Source: an uncultured Williamsia sp. (GTDB lineage: Bacteria; Actinomycetota; Actinomycetes; Mycobacteriales; Mycobacteriaceae). Taken from it: a stretch of DNA of 64,000 nucleotides. Within the stretch, counting starts at the first letter, position 1. The number at the start of each line of letters is the position of its first letter. The notes beneath the pieces are model-generated. The model had not been told where the DNA came from. It ran no database searches and worked only from the letters and a program-made list of their open reading frames with translations. Below, piece by piece: positions 8,662 through 18,123 of the stretch. The DNA is taken from contig NZ_CANLWM010000008.1 of NCBI RefSeq assembly GCF_947494875.1, positions 62,001 to 126,000 on the forward strand, read 5' to 3'. Made by a program: the position numbers and the translations under genes.

Positions 8662-9336
8662 GTGGCCACCTTCGTGCTGATACCCGGCGCCGGCTCCGAC
8701 CCACGCTATTGGCGGTTCGTCGTCGACGCTCTGTCCGACCTCGGCCATCGATGCGTCGCGATCGACCTGCCCTGCGACGACGACGACGCGGGCCTCGCCG
8801 AGTACGTCGACGCCGCGGTGGCGCAGACCCCCGACGACGTCGACACGCCTGTCGTGGTCGCCCACTCGTTCGGCGGATTCACCGGCCCGCTGCTCGCCGA
8901 GCGCCTGGGCGCCTCTGCGCTCGTCTTCGCCCAGGCGATGATCCCCCGGCCCGGTGAGCGCCCGGGTGACTGGTGGCACGACACCGGCGCGGAGGCCCAC
9001 CAGGCACGTGCCGCCCGGGAGGGTGGGTGGGACCTCGAGGACATCGACGGCTTGTTCTACAACGGTGTCCCCCCCGAGGTGGTGGCGACCGAGGTCGAAC
9101 GCAGGCAGTCCGACACCCCGTCGGAGCTGCCCTGGCCGGGGGCCGCGCTGCCCGACGTCCCGACCCGGTTCCTGATCTTCCGCGACGACCGCTTCTTCCC
9201 CGAGTCCCTCATCCGCGAGGTCGTCGCGGACCGGTTGCCCGGCGTCGTCCCCGACGAGGTCCCGGGCGGACACATGGCGATGCTGTCGCATCCGTCGGAG
9301 ATCGCCGGGTACCTCGACAGCCTGGTGAACCGGTGA
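8662..9336 (+). CDS. Alpha/beta hydrolase (EstC/PNAE-like small esterase)
   Basis: A 224-residue single-domain alpha/beta hydrolase. It begins directly with the oxyanion loop FVLIPGAGSDPRYW, has the nucleophile motif AHSFGG (Ser about 69) and ends with the catalytic His in PGGHMAML. No signal peptide is present, so it is cytoplasmic. The substrate is unknown. No ribosome site precedes the GTG at 8662, but a TAGGGT hexamer at 8649-8654 ends 7 nt upstream, consistent with a leaderless transcript; a GTG at 8653 is the alternative start. It is convergent with rplA and separated from it by a strong hairpin. Confidence 0.8.
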   Translation: MATFVLIPGAGSDPRYWRFVVDALSDLGHRCVAIDLPCDDDDAGLAEYVDAAVAQTPDDVDTPVVVAHSFGGFTGPLLAERLGASALVFAQAMIPRPGERPGDWWHDTGAEAHQARAAREGGWDLEDIDGLFYNGVPPEVVATEVERRQSDTPSELPWPGAALPDVPTRFLIFRDDRFFPESLIREVVADRLPGVVPDEVPGGHMAMLSHPSEIAGYLDSLVNR

Positions 9337-9341
9337 GACGA

Positions 9342-9382
9342 CGACAGCCGCGTCGGATCACGGGGATCCGACGCGGCTGTCG
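9342..9382. terminator. Bidirectional terminator between the hydrolase and rplA
   Basis: A perfect 18-bp inverted repeat (9342-9359 and 9365-9382) with a 5-nt loop lies between the stops of two convergent genes. It can terminate both the plus-strand hydrolase and the minus-strand rplK-rplA unit. Confidence 0.85.
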
Positions 9383-9421
9383 CGACGCTGGAGACTCAGG
9401 CCTCCCTCCGCGGAGCGGAGA

Positions 9422-10138
9422 TCAGGCTTCCGACGCCAGTGCGTAGTTGCGGTTGATCGACGGGTCGACCGGGATGCCCGGGCCCGTCGTGGTCGAGACG
9501 GTGATCTTCTTCAGGTACCGGCCCTTCGCCGCCGACGGCTTGGCGCGCAGGATCTCGTCGAGCGCGGCGCCGTAGTTCTCGGCCAGCTTGGTCTCGTCGA
9601 ACGAGGCCTTGCCGATGACGAAGTGCAGGTTGGCGGCCTTGTCGACGCGGAAGTTGATCTTGCCGCCCTTGATGTCGTTGACGGCCTTGGTGACGTCCGG
9701 CGTCACGGTGCCGGTCTTCGGGTTCGGCATCAGACCACGCGGGCCCAGGACGCGTGCGATGCGTCCGACCTTGGCCATCTGGTCCGGCGTGGCGATGGCC
9801 GCGTCGAAATCGAGCCAGCCGCCCTGGATCCGCTCGATCAGGTCCTCGGCGCCCACCTCGTCGGCACCGGCAGCGGCGGCCTCGGCGGCCTTGTCACCGA
9901 CGGCGAATACGATGACGCGGGCGGTCTTGCCCGTGCCGTGCGGCAGGTTCACGGTGCCGCGGACCATCTGGTCGGCCTTGCGGGGGTCGACACCGAGACG
10001 GATCGCGACCTCGACGGTGGCGTCGTAGTTGGCCGACCCCGTCTCCTTGGCCAGCGCTGCAGCCTCCAGCGGGCTGTACAGCTTGTCGCGATCGACCTTC
10101 TCGGCCGCGGCCTGATATGCCTTGCTCTTCTTGCTCAT
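9422..10138 (-). CDS. rplA: 50S ribosomal protein uL1
   Basis: A 238-residue uL1 of normal length. Conserved segments include [11 protein letters not shown], the RNA-binding loop region [30 protein letters not shown] and the C-terminal [14 protein letters not shown]. It binds 23S rRNA at the mobile L1 stalk. It follows rplK by about 120 nt in the conserved rplK-rplA order and ends before an 18-bp hairpin terminator. Confidence 0.98.
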   Translation of the reverse strand: MSKKSKAYQAAAEKVDRDKLYSPLEAAALAKETGSANYDATVEVAIRLGVDPRKADQMVRGTVNLPHGTGKTARVIVFAVGDKAAEAAAAGADEVGAEDLIERIQGGWLDFDAAIATPDQMAKVGRIARVLGPRGLMPNPKTGTVTPDVTKAVNDIKGGKINFRVDKAANLHFVIGKASFDETKLAENYGAALDEILRAKPSAAKGRYLKKITVSTTTGPGIPVDPSINRNYALASEA

Positions 10139-10261
10139 TGCTCAGTTCCTTCTCCGCAGCTCACGCGGATCGGTGGTTGACGGGCCGAGCCGGCCCTCCC
10201 ACGTGTGGTTTCTGGTGTCGGCGGACAGCCGACGGTGTCCTGGTGGACGGCTTCGCTGCGC

Positions 10262-10696
10262 TCAGCCGTCGACCGTGATGCCCATCGACCGGGCGGTGCC
10301 GGCGATGATCTTCGCGGCCTGCTCGACGTCGTTGGCGTTGAGGTCTTCCTGCTTGGTCTGGGCGATCTCGCGGATCTGGTCCATGGTGACCTTGCCGACC
10401 TTGTTGCTGTGCGGCTCTCCCGAACCCTTCTGCAGGCCGGCGGCCTTCAGCAGCAGCTTCGACGCCGGCGGCGTCTTCAGCTTGAAGTCGAACGAGCGGT
10501 CCTCGTAGACCGAGATCTCGACCGGGATGACCGACCCACGCTGCGACTCGGTCGCCGCGTTGTAGGCCTTGCAGAACTCCATGATGTTCACGCCGTGCTG
10601 ACCGAGCGCCGGACCCACCGGCGGGGCGGGGTTCGCCGCGCCGGCCTGGATCTGGAGCTTGATGATCCCGGCGAGCTTCTTCTTCTTGGGGGGCAT
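10262..10696 (-). CDS. rplK: 50S ribosomal protein uL11
   Basis: A 144-residue uL11. It has the N-terminal factor-binding domain with [22 protein letters not shown], split by the usual Pro-rich hinge, and the C-terminal rRNA-binding domain with GITVDG at the end. It forms the GTPase-associated centre with 23S rRNA and L10/L12. It lies between nusG upstream and rplA downstream, the standard order. Confidence 0.98.
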   Translation of the reverse strand: MPPKKKKLAGIIKLQIQAGAANPAPPVGPALGQHGVNIMEFCKAYNAATESQRGSVIPVEISVYEDRSFDFKLKTPPASKLLLKAAGLQKGSGEPHSNKVGKVTMDQIREIAQTKQEDLNANDVEQAAKIIAGTARSMGITVDG

Positions 10697-10806
10697 CTCT
10701 CTTACCTTTTGTTGTCCTCGTGTGTGCCCGTGTCATCCACCCGATCGCACCGGGTGACTCGACGGGCGTCCGCGTCCGCTGGAGACGCGAAGTGTGGGAG
10801 GCCCGA

Positions 10807-11649
10807 TCAGATCTTCTCGACCTGACCGAAGCCCAGTTCGACCGGTGTCTCGCGACCGAAGATCGACACCAGCACCTTGACCTTGCGCTGCTCGGCGTTG
10901 ACCTCGCTGATCGATGCCGGGAGCGTGGCGAACGGGCCGTCCATGACGGTGACGCTCTCGCCGACGGTGAAGTCGACCTCGATGGTCGACGCGGCCGCGG
11001 CGGCCTCGACGCCTTCGGCGCCCGCACCGGACTTGCCGGCGGTCGACTTCTTCGCCTCGACGCGCGGCAGGAGGAACTTCAGGACCTCCTTGAGCGACAG
11101 CGGCGACGGCTTGTTGCCGACCTGGCTGACGAACCCGGTGACACCCGGGGTGTTGCGCACGGCGCCCCACGACTCGTCGTTCAGCTCCATGCGCACCAGG
11201 ATGTAGCCCGGCAGCACCTTGCGGTTGACCTTCTTCTGCTGGCCGTTCTTGATCTCGGTGACCTCTTCGGTCGGCACCTCGACCTGGAAGATGTAGTCGC
11301 CGACGTCGAGGTTCTGCACGCGGGTCTCGAGGTTGGCCTTCACCTTGTTCTCGTACCCCGCGTAGGAGTGGATGACGTACCAGTCACCGGGCGCGCGGCG
11401 GAGCTCCTTCTTGAGCTCCTCGACGGGGTCGACCTCCTCGGCCGGCTCGTCGGTGGCGTCGGCCGACTCGACGGGCTCGGTGATGGACCCGGCGACCGCG
11501 TCGGTCAGCTCGGCGGCCGCCTCGGGGTCGACGGGGGCCTGTGTCGGATCGGCGTCGGACTCGACGATCTCGCGATCGGCGTCCTGGATCGCCTCGGTCT
11601 CGACGACGTCCTCACCGGCCGTGGCCGGATCGTTCTCGGGGGTGCTCAC
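10807..11649 (-). CDS. nusG: Transcription termination/antitermination protein NusG
   Basis: A 280-residue NusG. An acidic, low-complexity N-terminal extension of about 95 residues (typical of actinobacteria) precedes the NGN domain ([20 protein letters not shown]...[11 protein letters not shown]). The C-terminal KOW domain has [23 protein letters not shown]. It binds RNA polymerase and Rho or ribosomal S10 and modulates elongation and termination. It lies between secE and rplK as in nearly all bacteria. Confidence 0.97.
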   Translation of the reverse strand: MSTPENDPATAGEDVVETEAIQDADREIVESDADPTQAPVDPEAAAELTDAVAGSITEPVESADATDEPAEEVDPVEELKKELRRAPGDWYVIHSYAGYENKVKANLETRVQNLDVGDYIFQVEVPTEEVTEIKNGQQKKVNRKVLPGYILVRMELNDESWGAVRNTPGVTGFVSQVGNKPSPLSLKEVLKFLLPRVEAKKSTAGKSGAGAEGVEAAAAASTIEVDFTVGESVTVMDGPFATLPASISEVNAEQRKVKVLVSIFGRETPVELGFGQVEKI

Positions 11650-11737
11650 TGCAGCCCACGCTCCCTTTCCTTGCTGGTCGTGCTCGCTCGCACGCGGCGT
11701 GCGTGCGCTCTCGTCGTGGTGTCGCGCGCGGGTCGCG

Positions 11738-12181
11738 TCAGCCGAACAACCACAGGACGAGCCGGGCGAACCCGAGGTCGATCCCGGAGATGAACGCGGT
11801 CATCACGATGACGAAGATCAACACGATGATCGTGTACTGGATCATCTCCTGACGCGACGGCCAGATGACCTTCCGCATCTCCGCGACCACCTGGGTGAGG
11901 AACACCCACAGTCGCGCGAACGGGTTGCGACGGCGCTCTTTCTCCGGCGCGGCGTCGGGCCGCTCCTTGAGAGCGACACCTCCGCCCGTGCTGTCGTCAT
12001 CGGCGTCGCCGCCGACCGTCGCCGCCCCACGCTTGCCGCGCGGGGTGGACGACCGCTTGCCCGACGGGCGCAGGTCGTCGGCGGACTCGGTGGCGTCGGT
12101 GCCCACCTCGGATGCCTCGACGTCGGTGGCGTCGGCATCGGCGGCCCCCTTGGCGCGGGCAGCCCTATCGCGCTTGCTCAC
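11738..12181 (-). CDS. secE: Preprotein translocase subunit SecE
   Basis: A 147-residue SecE. The single C-terminal membrane helix with its conserved amphipathic lead-in is clear ([15 protein letters not shown], then [16 protein letters not shown]). The first 85 residues are a charged Asp/Ala/Arg-rich extension, usual in mycobacteria. The GTG start at 12181 follows an AGAGG ribosome site. SecE clamps SecY in the SecYEG translocon. It directly precedes nusG. Confidence 0.95.
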   Translation of the reverse strand: MSKRDRAARAKGAADADATDVEASEVGTDATESADDLRPSGKRSSTPRGKRGAATVGGDADDDSTGGGVALKERPDAAPEKERRRNPFARLWVFLTQVVAEMRKVIWPSRQEMIQYTIIVLIFVIVMTAFISGIDLGFARLVLWLFG

Positions 12182-12233
12182 CGTGTTCCTCTCCGTCGTC
12201 TGGCGTGACGGCCGGACGGTGCCGACCGGGTGC

Positions 12234-12305
<72 letters not shown>

Positions 12306-12316
12306 CTATCTCGGGC

Positions 12317-12363
12317 CCTCACACGACCAACGCGCCGCCATGATGGCAGCGCGCAGCGTGAGG
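12317..12363 (-). terminator. Hairpin terminator upstream of tRNA-Trp
   Basis: An 11-bp near-perfect inverted repeat (12331-12341 and 12343-12353, one mismatch) is extended by outer pairing (CCTCAC near 12317 with GTGAGG near 12358). It lies about 90 nt downstream of the hadAB stop on the minus strand and before the tRNA, so it probably ends the hadAB transcript. There is no U-tract. Confidence 0.5.
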
Positions 12364-12448
12364 ACCACAGACACTTGAGTGTACGACACCCGATCCCGCC
12401 AACTCCAATCCGCCCATGTCAGCAGGGGTGGAGAAGCGCCGGGCCGTG

Positions 12449-13543
12449 TCAGGAGAACTGCACGTTGGCGAACGCGCGTCCGAAGATCTTCTTGCCGTTC
12501 GACTTGGCGATCATCGCGATCTGTCCACGACGGGTCTCCGGGTCCAGCGACTTCACCTTCGCGGTGAGGTCGATCTGCCCGTAGCCGTCGGCCGGGACGT
12601 ACACCGGGCTGGTGAAGCGGACGTTGTACTCGTAGACCGCACCGGGGTCGCCGATGAAGGCGGAGAGGTAGCCGCCACCGATGCCCATCGTCTGCATGCC
12701 GTGCGCGACGACGGTCTCGAGCCCGGCGATCTTCGCGATCTCGTCGCTGAAGTGGATGGGGTTCGGGTCGCCGGCCACGCCCGCGTAGTTGATCAGGTTG
12801 CCGCGGGTGAGCTTGACGGTGCGCGGCGCGAGTTCCTGCCCGACGTGCACGTCGTCGAAACTGATCGCGCCGTACGGCTTGGGGTCGACGACGGGGTCGG
12901 GCTCGGTGAAGAACCCGCTGTGGTCGGGGACGGTGCGGCCGTGGTCGTAGAAGGCGCCCTCGACCAGCATCGTGTGGGCGACGGTCGTCATGAACGACGG
13001 GTCGGGCGCCTCACCGGCGCGCGCGACGAGCGTCGTCCACGTCGTCATCACCGGCACGTCGTGCTGGTTGTGGATCTGGTTCTTCGTCACCATGATGTCC
13101 GCGCCGCCCATCTGGCGGTACGAGTCCAGCGACACGACGCAGATCAGGCGGTCGCCGACCTCGACGGGCTTGTGGAAGACCAGACGCTGATCGGTCTGCA
13201 TCATCTTCCACAGGTCCCAGCCCTCCACCATCTCCTCGAACAGACGGCGCTGGGCGATCATGCCGGGGATCGCGGCGAAGGACAGCGGGGCGATCAGGGT
13301 GGGGTGACCGTTCGCGTTCGCGGAGGCCTCGTTCCAGTGCACGGGGTGACCGTCCTGGACGGCACGCGCATACTCGCGGACCTTCTCGCGGCCCACCTCG
13401 TAGTAGTCCTCCACCGTGTAGTGGAAGCCCACCTGGGCGGCCGTCCGCTGGGCGATCTCCTCGGCCGACAGGCTGTTCTGGTTGGCCATGATGGCCAACC
13501 GGTCCTCGACCGAGTTGATCGACTGCTCGCTCGTGTTGGTCAC
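12449..13543 (-). CDS. Fused (3R)-hydroxyacyl-ACP dehydratase subunits HadA/HadB
   Basis: A 364-residue double hot-dog protein. Residues about 20-185 match HadA-type FAS1 dehydratase regions (FHYTVEDYYEVGREKVREYA, WNEASANANGHPTLIAP). Residues about 215-364 are a MaoC/HadB domain with the hydratase motif GDPNPIHFSD and AHGMQTMGIGGGYL. In M. tuberculosis HadA and HadB are separate proteins that dehydrate intermediates in FAS-II mycolate chain elongation; HadB carries the catalytic Asp/His. Here they are one polypeptide, and no hadC follows before tRNA-Trp. I chose the GTG at 13543 because an AGGGG site precedes it; a GTG at 13588 would add 15 residues. It lies downstream of rpmG, as in mycobacteria. 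Confidence 0.9.
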   Translation of the reverse strand: MTNTSEQSINSVEDRLAIMANQNSLSAEEIAQRTAAQVGFHYTVEDYYEVGREKVREYARAVQDGHPVHWNEASANANGHPTLIAPLSFAAIPGMIAQRRLFEEMVEGWDLWKMMQTDQRLVFHKPVEVGDRLICVVSLDSYRQMGGADIMVTKNQIHNQHDVPVMTTWTTLVARAGEAPDPSFMTTVAHTMLVEGAFYDHGRTVPDHSGFFTEPDPVVDPKPYGAISFDDVHVGQELAPRTVKLTRGNLINYAGVAGDPNPIHFSDEIAKIAGLETVVAHGMQTMGIGGGYLSAFIGDPGAVYEYNVRFTSPVYVPADGYGQIDLTAKVKSLDPETRRGQIAMIAKSNGKKIFGRAFANVQFS

Positions 13544-13623
13544 CCGAAACCCCTGTCTCTCGCTGTTCTCCCTAGCCGAAGTGGCCACCGCCGAGAACGG
13601 CGATGGCCACGTGGTGGGCTACG

Positions 13624-13791
13624 TCAGCGCGATTCCTTGTGACCCTGGTGCTTGCCACAGTTCGGGCAGAACTTCTTGATCTCGAGACGATCGGGGTCGT
13701 TCCGACGATTCTTCTTGGTGATGTAGTTGCGGTGCTTGCACACCTCGCAGGCCAAGGTGATCTTGGGCCGCACATCGGTCGAGGAAGCCAT
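13624..13791 (-). CDS. rpmG: 50S ribosomal protein bL33
   Basis: A 55-residue bL33. The minus-strand reading begins [20 protein letters not shown] and ends HKESR. It has the zinc-binding pairs CEVC and CPNC, so it is the zinc-containing form. The start is the ATG at 13791 with an AGAG-type ribosome site just upstream. It lies between the tRNA-Met gene and hadAB, the order known from mycobacteria (rpmG2-hadA). A longer antisense-frame reading over the same bases is a shadow. Confidence 0.95.
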   Translation of the reverse strand: MASSTDVRPKITLACEVCKHRNYITKKNRRNDPDRLEIKKFCPNCGKHQGHKESR

Positions 13792-13824
13792 TGTTCTCTC
13801 GCCTTTCGCATGTCTGTCAGGGGG

Positions 13825-13898
<74 letters not shown>

Positions 13899-13934
13899 AT
13901 GGCACCCCGGGGGGTTGGTCCCGGGAGTCCAGCG

Positions 13935-14007
13935 AGCCCCCTAACGGAATCGAACCGTTGACCTTTTCCTTACCATGGAAACGCTCTACCGACTGAGCTA
14001 AGGGGGC
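13935..14007 (-). tRNA. tRNA-Thr (GGT anticodon)
   Basis: The minus strand reads a 73-nt cloverleaf starting GCCCCCTTAGCTCAG. The anticodon stem is TTTCC/GGAAA around the loop ATGGTAA, giving anticodon GGT. The T-arm is GGTTCGATTCC and the acceptor stem (GCCCCCT/AGGGGGC) is perfect. It lies next to tRNA-Met. Confidence 0.95.
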
Positions 14008-14093
14008 CGGTCCCGCAGGGCAGCGAACCGCCCTGAGAGCCGTGTCGAGGTTACACACCGCTGCGATGGGTGACCAAATCGCTGTGACCTCGG

Positions 14094-14177
14094 TGGTGGC
14101 ACGTGAAGGATTCGAACCTTCGTAGCTTGCGCGACGGATTTACAGTCCGCTCCCTTTGGCCGCTCGGGCAACGTGCC
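14094..14177 (-). tRNA. tRNA-Tyr (GTA anticodon), CCA encoded
   Basis: The minus strand reads an 84-nt class II tRNA starting GGCACGTTGCCCGAGCGG, with anticodon GTA in CTGTAAA, a long variable arm, T-arm GGTTCGAATCC and an encoded 3' CCA. The acceptor stem GGCACGT/ACGTGCC is perfect. It is the first gene of a Tyr-Thr-Met cluster transcribed toward rpmG. Confidence 0.95.
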
Positions 14178-14312
14178 GTGCACCGCGCGAACGCTGTCGC
14201 GCGACGACTGGAAACAGTACAACGTGACCCCCGCCCCCGCGAAAACCGCACGTCGCGACCATCTGTCGGGTTTCGCCCGCGATCTGACGGCCTCGCCTGC
14301 GTTCTGGGTTCG

Positions 14313-14374
14313 TCGCCACCGTGGTCCGATTTCGCCCGCCGGATTCGGCGGGCGAAACAGTCATCCGGTGGCGA
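14313..14374. repeat. 62-bp imperfect palindromic element, copy 1
   Basis: A 62-bp element bounded by TCGCCACC and GGTGGCGA, with a perfect 12-bp inner stem (14330-14341 and 14346-14357) around a GATT loop. A second copy of exactly the same length lies at 15391-15452. About 46 of 62 positions agree without gaps. The two copies flank the AbiEi/DUF559-like gene. Copy 1 is just downstream of the gene's stop and could also act as its terminator. A partial related unit lies at about 14268-14312. Confidence 0.7.
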
Positions 14375-14377
14375 GAC

Positions 14378-15295
14378 TCACCAACCGAGGGCCCGGGCGA
14401 TCCGGGCGACCACGCGGCGGGGCTGATCACGCGCCTCCCGGGCGCTCCATCGGACGAACCGGCGACCCGCGTCGAGGAACCGCTGCTGCCGATACTTCTC
14501 GTCCTCGAGCACTTCCTCGACGGTGCGGTCGGAGTACCGCCCGAAGTACTTGCCCTCGCCGTCACACTCCCCGATGAGGTCGCCGTCGAGCAGGAAGTCG
14601 CACCGACCGAGGAAGGTTCCCGCCCGGTCGCAGATGTCCTGCTGGGTGAGCGGCACGGGCAGGCCGGCATCGATGACGAGGAGCCGACTGCGGGTCTCGG
14701 CCGGACTCTCGCAGGCCGCATCCATCCGTCTCAGGAGCATGAGGCCGCGGCGCGAGCCGTGTCGCCCTCGACCCAGCTGGGTGGCTATCTCCTCCACCGT
14801 GCAGAGACCGCGATGCAGCGCCGCGTCTCCCGCGGCGATCGCCGTCAGCCGCGGCGCCGTACGTGCGAGATCGGCGACGGTGCGCGCGGCCGTCGTCACC
14901 AGTACGCCGTCGACGAAGACCAGGTCGGACTCCTCGACGTTGCGGTGCATGAGCGCGACCCCGCTGGCCCTGCTCCCGGACGCACCCACACCGGGCCTGC
15001 CGAGCTGTACACGCGACAGATCCGCGTCGGGGATGGGCAGCCCGTGGTGCGCCGCGGCGCTCACGTTCGCCAGTCCCACCCCGGGGGTCGAGTCCGTCGC
15101 CAGGGCCCGTGCGAGCACCAGGTGACGCTCCTCGGGGAACCCGTTCAGCAGGCGGCGGGGCGCGTAGTACCCGCCGCCGATGGCGGCGAGTTCACGTGCG
15201 GACACAGCGGCGGCGATGTCGGCCGGGCCGGCACCCAGCTCCAGGAGGCGGCTGCGACGGACGGCGGCCGGGAGGGAGACGAGATCGACGGTCAT
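14378..15295 (-). CDS. AbiEi-like / DUF559-like hypothetical protein
   Basis: A 305-residue protein. The N-terminal about 70 residues resemble the winged-helix antitoxin-like domain of AbiEi-family proteins ([18 protein letters not shown] pattern). The C-terminal about 100 residues look like a DUF559/VSR-type endonuclease fold ([19 protein letters not shown], then [16 protein letters not shown] and a terminal FVRWS strand). Such fusions are frequent in actinobacteria and are annotated as type IV antitoxin-like, but no partner toxin is adjacent. I chose the ATG at 15295; the upstream frame contains a palindromic repeat and is not protein-like. The gene is bracketed by two 62-bp palindromic elements. 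The function is unknown. Confidence 0.7.
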   Translation of the reverse strand: MTVDLVSLPAAVRRSRLLELGAGPADIAAAVSARELAAIGGGYYAPRRLLNGFPEERHLVLARALATDSTPGVGLANVSAAAHHGLPIPDADLSRVQLGRPGVGASGSRASGVALMHRNVEESDLVFVDGVLVTTAARTVADLARTAPRLTAIAAGDAALHRGLCTVEEIATQLGRGRHGSRRGLMLLRRMDAACESPAETRSRLLVIDAGLPVPLTQQDICDRAGTFLGRCDFLLDGDLIGECDGEGKYFGRYSDRTVEEVLEDEKYRQQRFLDAGRRFVRWSAREARDQPRRVVARIARALGW

Positions 15296-15390
15296 CGTGG
15301 CAGCGTCGCCGCGGCACGCGACGCGCACCCGGCGCGAGAGGCGGGGACATCGCCGCCCTGTGGGTGCGCGCTCACCTGTGGACGGCCGCT

Positions 15391-15452
15391 TCGCCACTCC
15401 GTCGACGATTCGCCCGCGGGATTCGGCGGGCGGACCAGCCATGTGGTGGCGA
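15391..15452. repeat. 62-bp imperfect palindromic element, copy 2
   Basis: The second copy of the element at 14313-14374. It has the same boundaries (TCGCCAC and GTGGCGA) and an inner stem CGCCCGC/GCGGGCG at 15411-15417 and 15426-15432. It lies about 95 nt upstream of the AbiEi-like start. A further inverted fragment (CCCACGACGCGGGCGAA) follows to about 15472. Confidence 0.7.
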
Positions 15453-15534
15453 ACCGCCCACGACGCGGGCGAATCCACGACATCGCGTGCGAACTGCGTC
15501 GAGACGGGTGCGGGGTGGTCGTTACGCTGACGCC

Positions 15535-16026
15535 ATGGCTGATTCATCGTTCGACGTGGTGAGCAAGGTCGATCGGCAGGAGGTCGACAACGCCCTGAAC
15601 CAGGCGGCGAAGGAGCTCTCGCAGCGCTACGACTTCCGCGGCACCAACACCGCCATCGAGTGGTCCGGCGAGGAGAACATCGTCATCTCCTCCGACGCCG
15701 AGGAGCGCGCGCAGGCCGGGCTCGAGGTGTTCCGGGAGAAGCTGATCCGCCGCGACATCTCGCTGAAGGCGTTCGAGGCCGGGGACCCGCAGTCGTCGGG
15801 CAAGGGCTTCAAGATCACCGGCTCGATCAAGCAGGGCATCGACACCGAGAAGGCCAAGAAGATCACCAAGGCCATCCGCGACGAGGGCCCCAAGGGCGTG
15901 AAGGCGCAGGTCCAGGGCGACGAGCTGCGGGTGTCGAGCAAGAAGCGCGACGACCTGCAGGCGGTCATCTCACTGCTGAAGGGCAAGGACTTCGAGATCG
16001 CCCTGCAGTTCGTGAACTACCGCTGA
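15535..16026 (+). CDS. YajQ-family nucleotide-binding protein
   Basis: A 163-residue YajQ (UPF0234). It has the start motif [21 protein letters not shown], the central [26 protein letters not shown] and the end [10 protein letters not shown]. Some YajQ proteins bind cyclic di-GMP or nucleotides and act as regulators; the role in actinobacteria is not established. The ATG at 15535 lacks a Shine-Dalgarno but follows a TACGCT hexamer (15523-15528) by 6 nt, suggesting a leaderless mRNA. It is convergent with htpX, only 4 nt apart. Confidence 0.93.
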   Translation: MADSSFDVVSKVDRQEVDNALNQAAKELSQRYDFRGTNTAIEWSGEENIVISSDAEERAQAGLEVFREKLIRRDISLKAFEAGDPQSSGKGFKITGSIKQGIDTEKAKKITKAIRDEGPKGVKAQVQGDELRVSSKKRDDLQAVISLLKGKDFEIALQFVNYR

Positions 16027-16030
16027 GCGG

Positions 16031-16897
16031 TCAGTAGCGCCCGCGCGCCATCTCCTCGAGGCGCGCGATCCGCTGCTCCATCGGCGGGTGCGTCGAGAAC
16101 AGTTGACCGATGCGCTCGCCGTTGCGGAACGGGTTGGCGATCATCAGGTGGCTCTGCGCGGCCAGGTCGGGCTGGGGCGGCAGCGGCGCGGCCTGCACGC
16201 CGCCGGAGATCTTCCGCAGGGCCGATGCGAGCGCCAGCGGGTCACCGGTCAGCTCGGCGCCGGAGGCGTCGGCCTGGTACTCCCGCGATCGCGAGACGGC
16301 GAGCTTGACGACGGTCGCCGCGATCGGACCGAGCAGCGCGATGAGGATCAGCGCGAACGGGTTGGCACCGTTCTCGCGGTTCCCGCCGAACATGCCGGCG
16401 AACATCGCGAAGTTGGCCAGACCCGAGACGACGGCGGCGAGCGCACCGGCGATCGACGAGATGAGGATGTCGCGGTTGTAGACGTGGCTCAGTTCGTGGC
16501 CGAGCACCGCGCGCAGTTCGCGCTCGTCGAGCAGGCCGAGGATGCCCTGCGTGCAGCAGACGGCCGCGTTCTTCGGGTTGCGGCCGGTCGCGAACGCGTT
16601 GGGCGCGTCGGTGGGGCTGATGTACAGAGCGGGCATCGGCTGGCGCGCGGTGGTCGCGAGCTCACGGACGATCCGGTACATCACCGGCGCCTGCACCTCG
16701 GTGACCGGCTGCGCATGCATCGCCTTCAGCGCCATCTTCGCGCTGTTGAAGTACACGTAGGCGTTCATGCCGACCGCGAACAGCACCGCGACCAGCAGGA
16801 TCGCAGGGCTGCGGAACGCGGCACCGATCGCGACGATGATCGCCGACATGACGCCGAGAAGAAGGACGGTCTTCAGTCCGTTGGCGTGGCCGTGCAT
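16031..16897 (-). CDS. htpX: Zinc metalloprotease HtpX
   Basis: A 288-residue membrane protease of family M48. Two hydrophobic N-terminal segments (about residues 10-50) precede the substrate-binding region [20 protein letters not shown]. The HELSH zinc motif is at about 134-138, two further membrane segments lie at about 145-205, and a late Glu ligand is in [13 protein letters not shown]. It degrades misfolded membrane proteins at the cytoplasmic membrane. In M. tuberculosis htpX lies beside grcC1 and the menaquinone genes, the same arrangement as here. Confidence 0.96.
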   Translation of the reverse strand: MHGHANGLKTVLLLGVMSAIIVAIGAAFRSPAILLVAVLFAVGMNAYVYFNSAKMALKAMHAQPVTEVQAPVMYRIVRELATTARQPMPALYISPTDAPNAFATGRNPKNAAVCCTQGILGLLDERELRAVLGHELSHVYNRDILISSIAGALAAVVSGLANFAMFAGMFGGNRENGANPFALILIALLGPIAATVVKLAVSRSREYQADASGAELTGDPLALASALRKISGGVQAAPLPPQPDLAAQSHLMIANPFRNGERIGQLFSTHPPMEQRIARLEEMARGRY

Positions 16898-16969
16898 GTC
16901 GTGAGCTCCTCGCGGGTCAGGGTCCTGTCACCGGGTCAACGAGTCACCCCGGCCGGCGGTTCCCGCCGG

Positions 16970-17980
16970 TCAGCCGCTGCGCTCGACGGTGTAGCGCACC
17001 AGTGAGCTGAACGCGGCCTTGGCGTCGTTGTCGGGCAGGGCGTCGAGCTCGGCACGCGCCTGCTCGGCGTAGTCGGCGAGGGTCTCACGAGCACGGCCCA
17101 TGCCCGACGACGCGATCAGCAGCGACAGCGCCTCGTCGACCTCGGCGTCGTCGGTGACCGGCCGCCGCTCCCCCGACGGCGTGAGCAACAGCTCGCGCAG
17201 CCGGACGCACTCGGGATCGTCCAGCGCGTAGAGCACGGGCAGCGTGTGAACACCCTCCCGCAGGTCGGTTCCGGGCGTCTTGCCCGAATCGCCCGACACG
17301 GAACTGATGTCGATGATGTCGTCGGACACCTGGAAGGCGGTGCCGACGATCCCGCCGAGCCGCGCGAGGCGATCGGTGGTCGCGTCGTCGGCGCCGGATG
17401 TCATCGCGCCGAACCGCCCGGCGGCGGAGATGAGCACGGCGGTCTTCTCCCACACCACCTTCAGGTAGTGGTCGACGGCGCTCGCACCGACGGTGCTGCC
17501 GATGGTCTCGCGCATCTGACCGGTCACCAGTTCGGCGAACGTGTCGGCGATGATCAGCACCGAGTTCGGGCCCAGCGTCGACACGAGCCGCGACGCCCGC
17601 GCGAACAGGAAGTCGCCGGCGAGGATCGCGACGCTGTTGCCCCAGCGTGCGTTCGCGCTCACCGCACCGCGGCGCATCGTCGCCTCGTCCATGACGTCGT
17701 CGTGGTAGAGCGTCGCGAGGTGGATGAGCTCGATCACCGTCGCGGCCGTGATCACCTCGTCGGCGCGCGGGTTCGACCCGAACTGCGCGGACAGCAGCGC
17801 GAACAGCGGTCGGAACCGCTTGCCGCCGGCCTTGGCGAGGTGGGTGGCGGCCTCGGTGAGGAAGTCCTCGCCCGACGACAGCTCGAAGATCAGAAGGTCC
17901 TCGACGCGGCGCAGCGAGCCGGCGACCTCGTCGGCGAACTCGGCCGAGCCCATCTCGATGCCGGCGAACGTGGTCTTCAT
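16970..17980 (-). CDS. grcC1: Polyprenyl diphosphate synthase (GrcC1-like, menaquinone side chain)
   Basis: A 336-residue trans-isoprenyl diphosphate synthase. The first Asp-rich motif DDVMD is at about residues 94-98 and the second, DDIID, at about 219-223; GGKRFRP near 52 is the usual lead-in. It condenses isopentenyl diphosphate onto allylic primers; in this context it should make the polyprenyl chain of menaquinone. The start is the ATG at 17980, giving family-typical length. Its neighbours menJ (divergent), menG and menD support the assignment; the chain length cannot be read reliably from sequence. Confidence 0.88.
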   Translation of the reverse strand: MKTTFAGIEMGSAEFADEVAGSLRRVEDLLIFELSSGEDFLTEAATHLAKAGGKRFRPLFALLSAQFGSNPRADEVITAATVIELIHLATLYHDDVMDEATMRRGAVSANARWGNSVAILAGDFLFARASRLVSTLGPNSVLIIADTFAELVTGQMRETIGSTVGASAVDHYLKVVWEKTAVLISAAGRFGAMTSGADDATTDRLARLGGIVGTAFQVSDDIIDISSVSGDSGKTPGTDLREGVHTLPVLYALDDPECVRLRELLLTPSGERRPVTDDAEVDEALSLLIASSGMGRARETLADYAEQARAELDALPDNDAKAAFSSLVRYTVERSG

Positions 17981-18123
17981 CGGCGCGCCTTGCCCCTGTA
18001 CACGGACGGCTCCATCTCCTCGGCCCGGCTGCGGTGGCGGCCCGCCGCGGCGCGGCCCGGGCCCGCCGGGCACCTGTGTTCGAGGGTAATGGGTCACGCG
18101 CGCTGTCGGTGATACTGGATCAG

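Noticed and set aside
13572-13811. 79-codon minus-strand frame over rpmG
   Set aside because: The overlapping 55-codon frame encodes bL33 with both CxxC pairs; the longer frame is a shadow.
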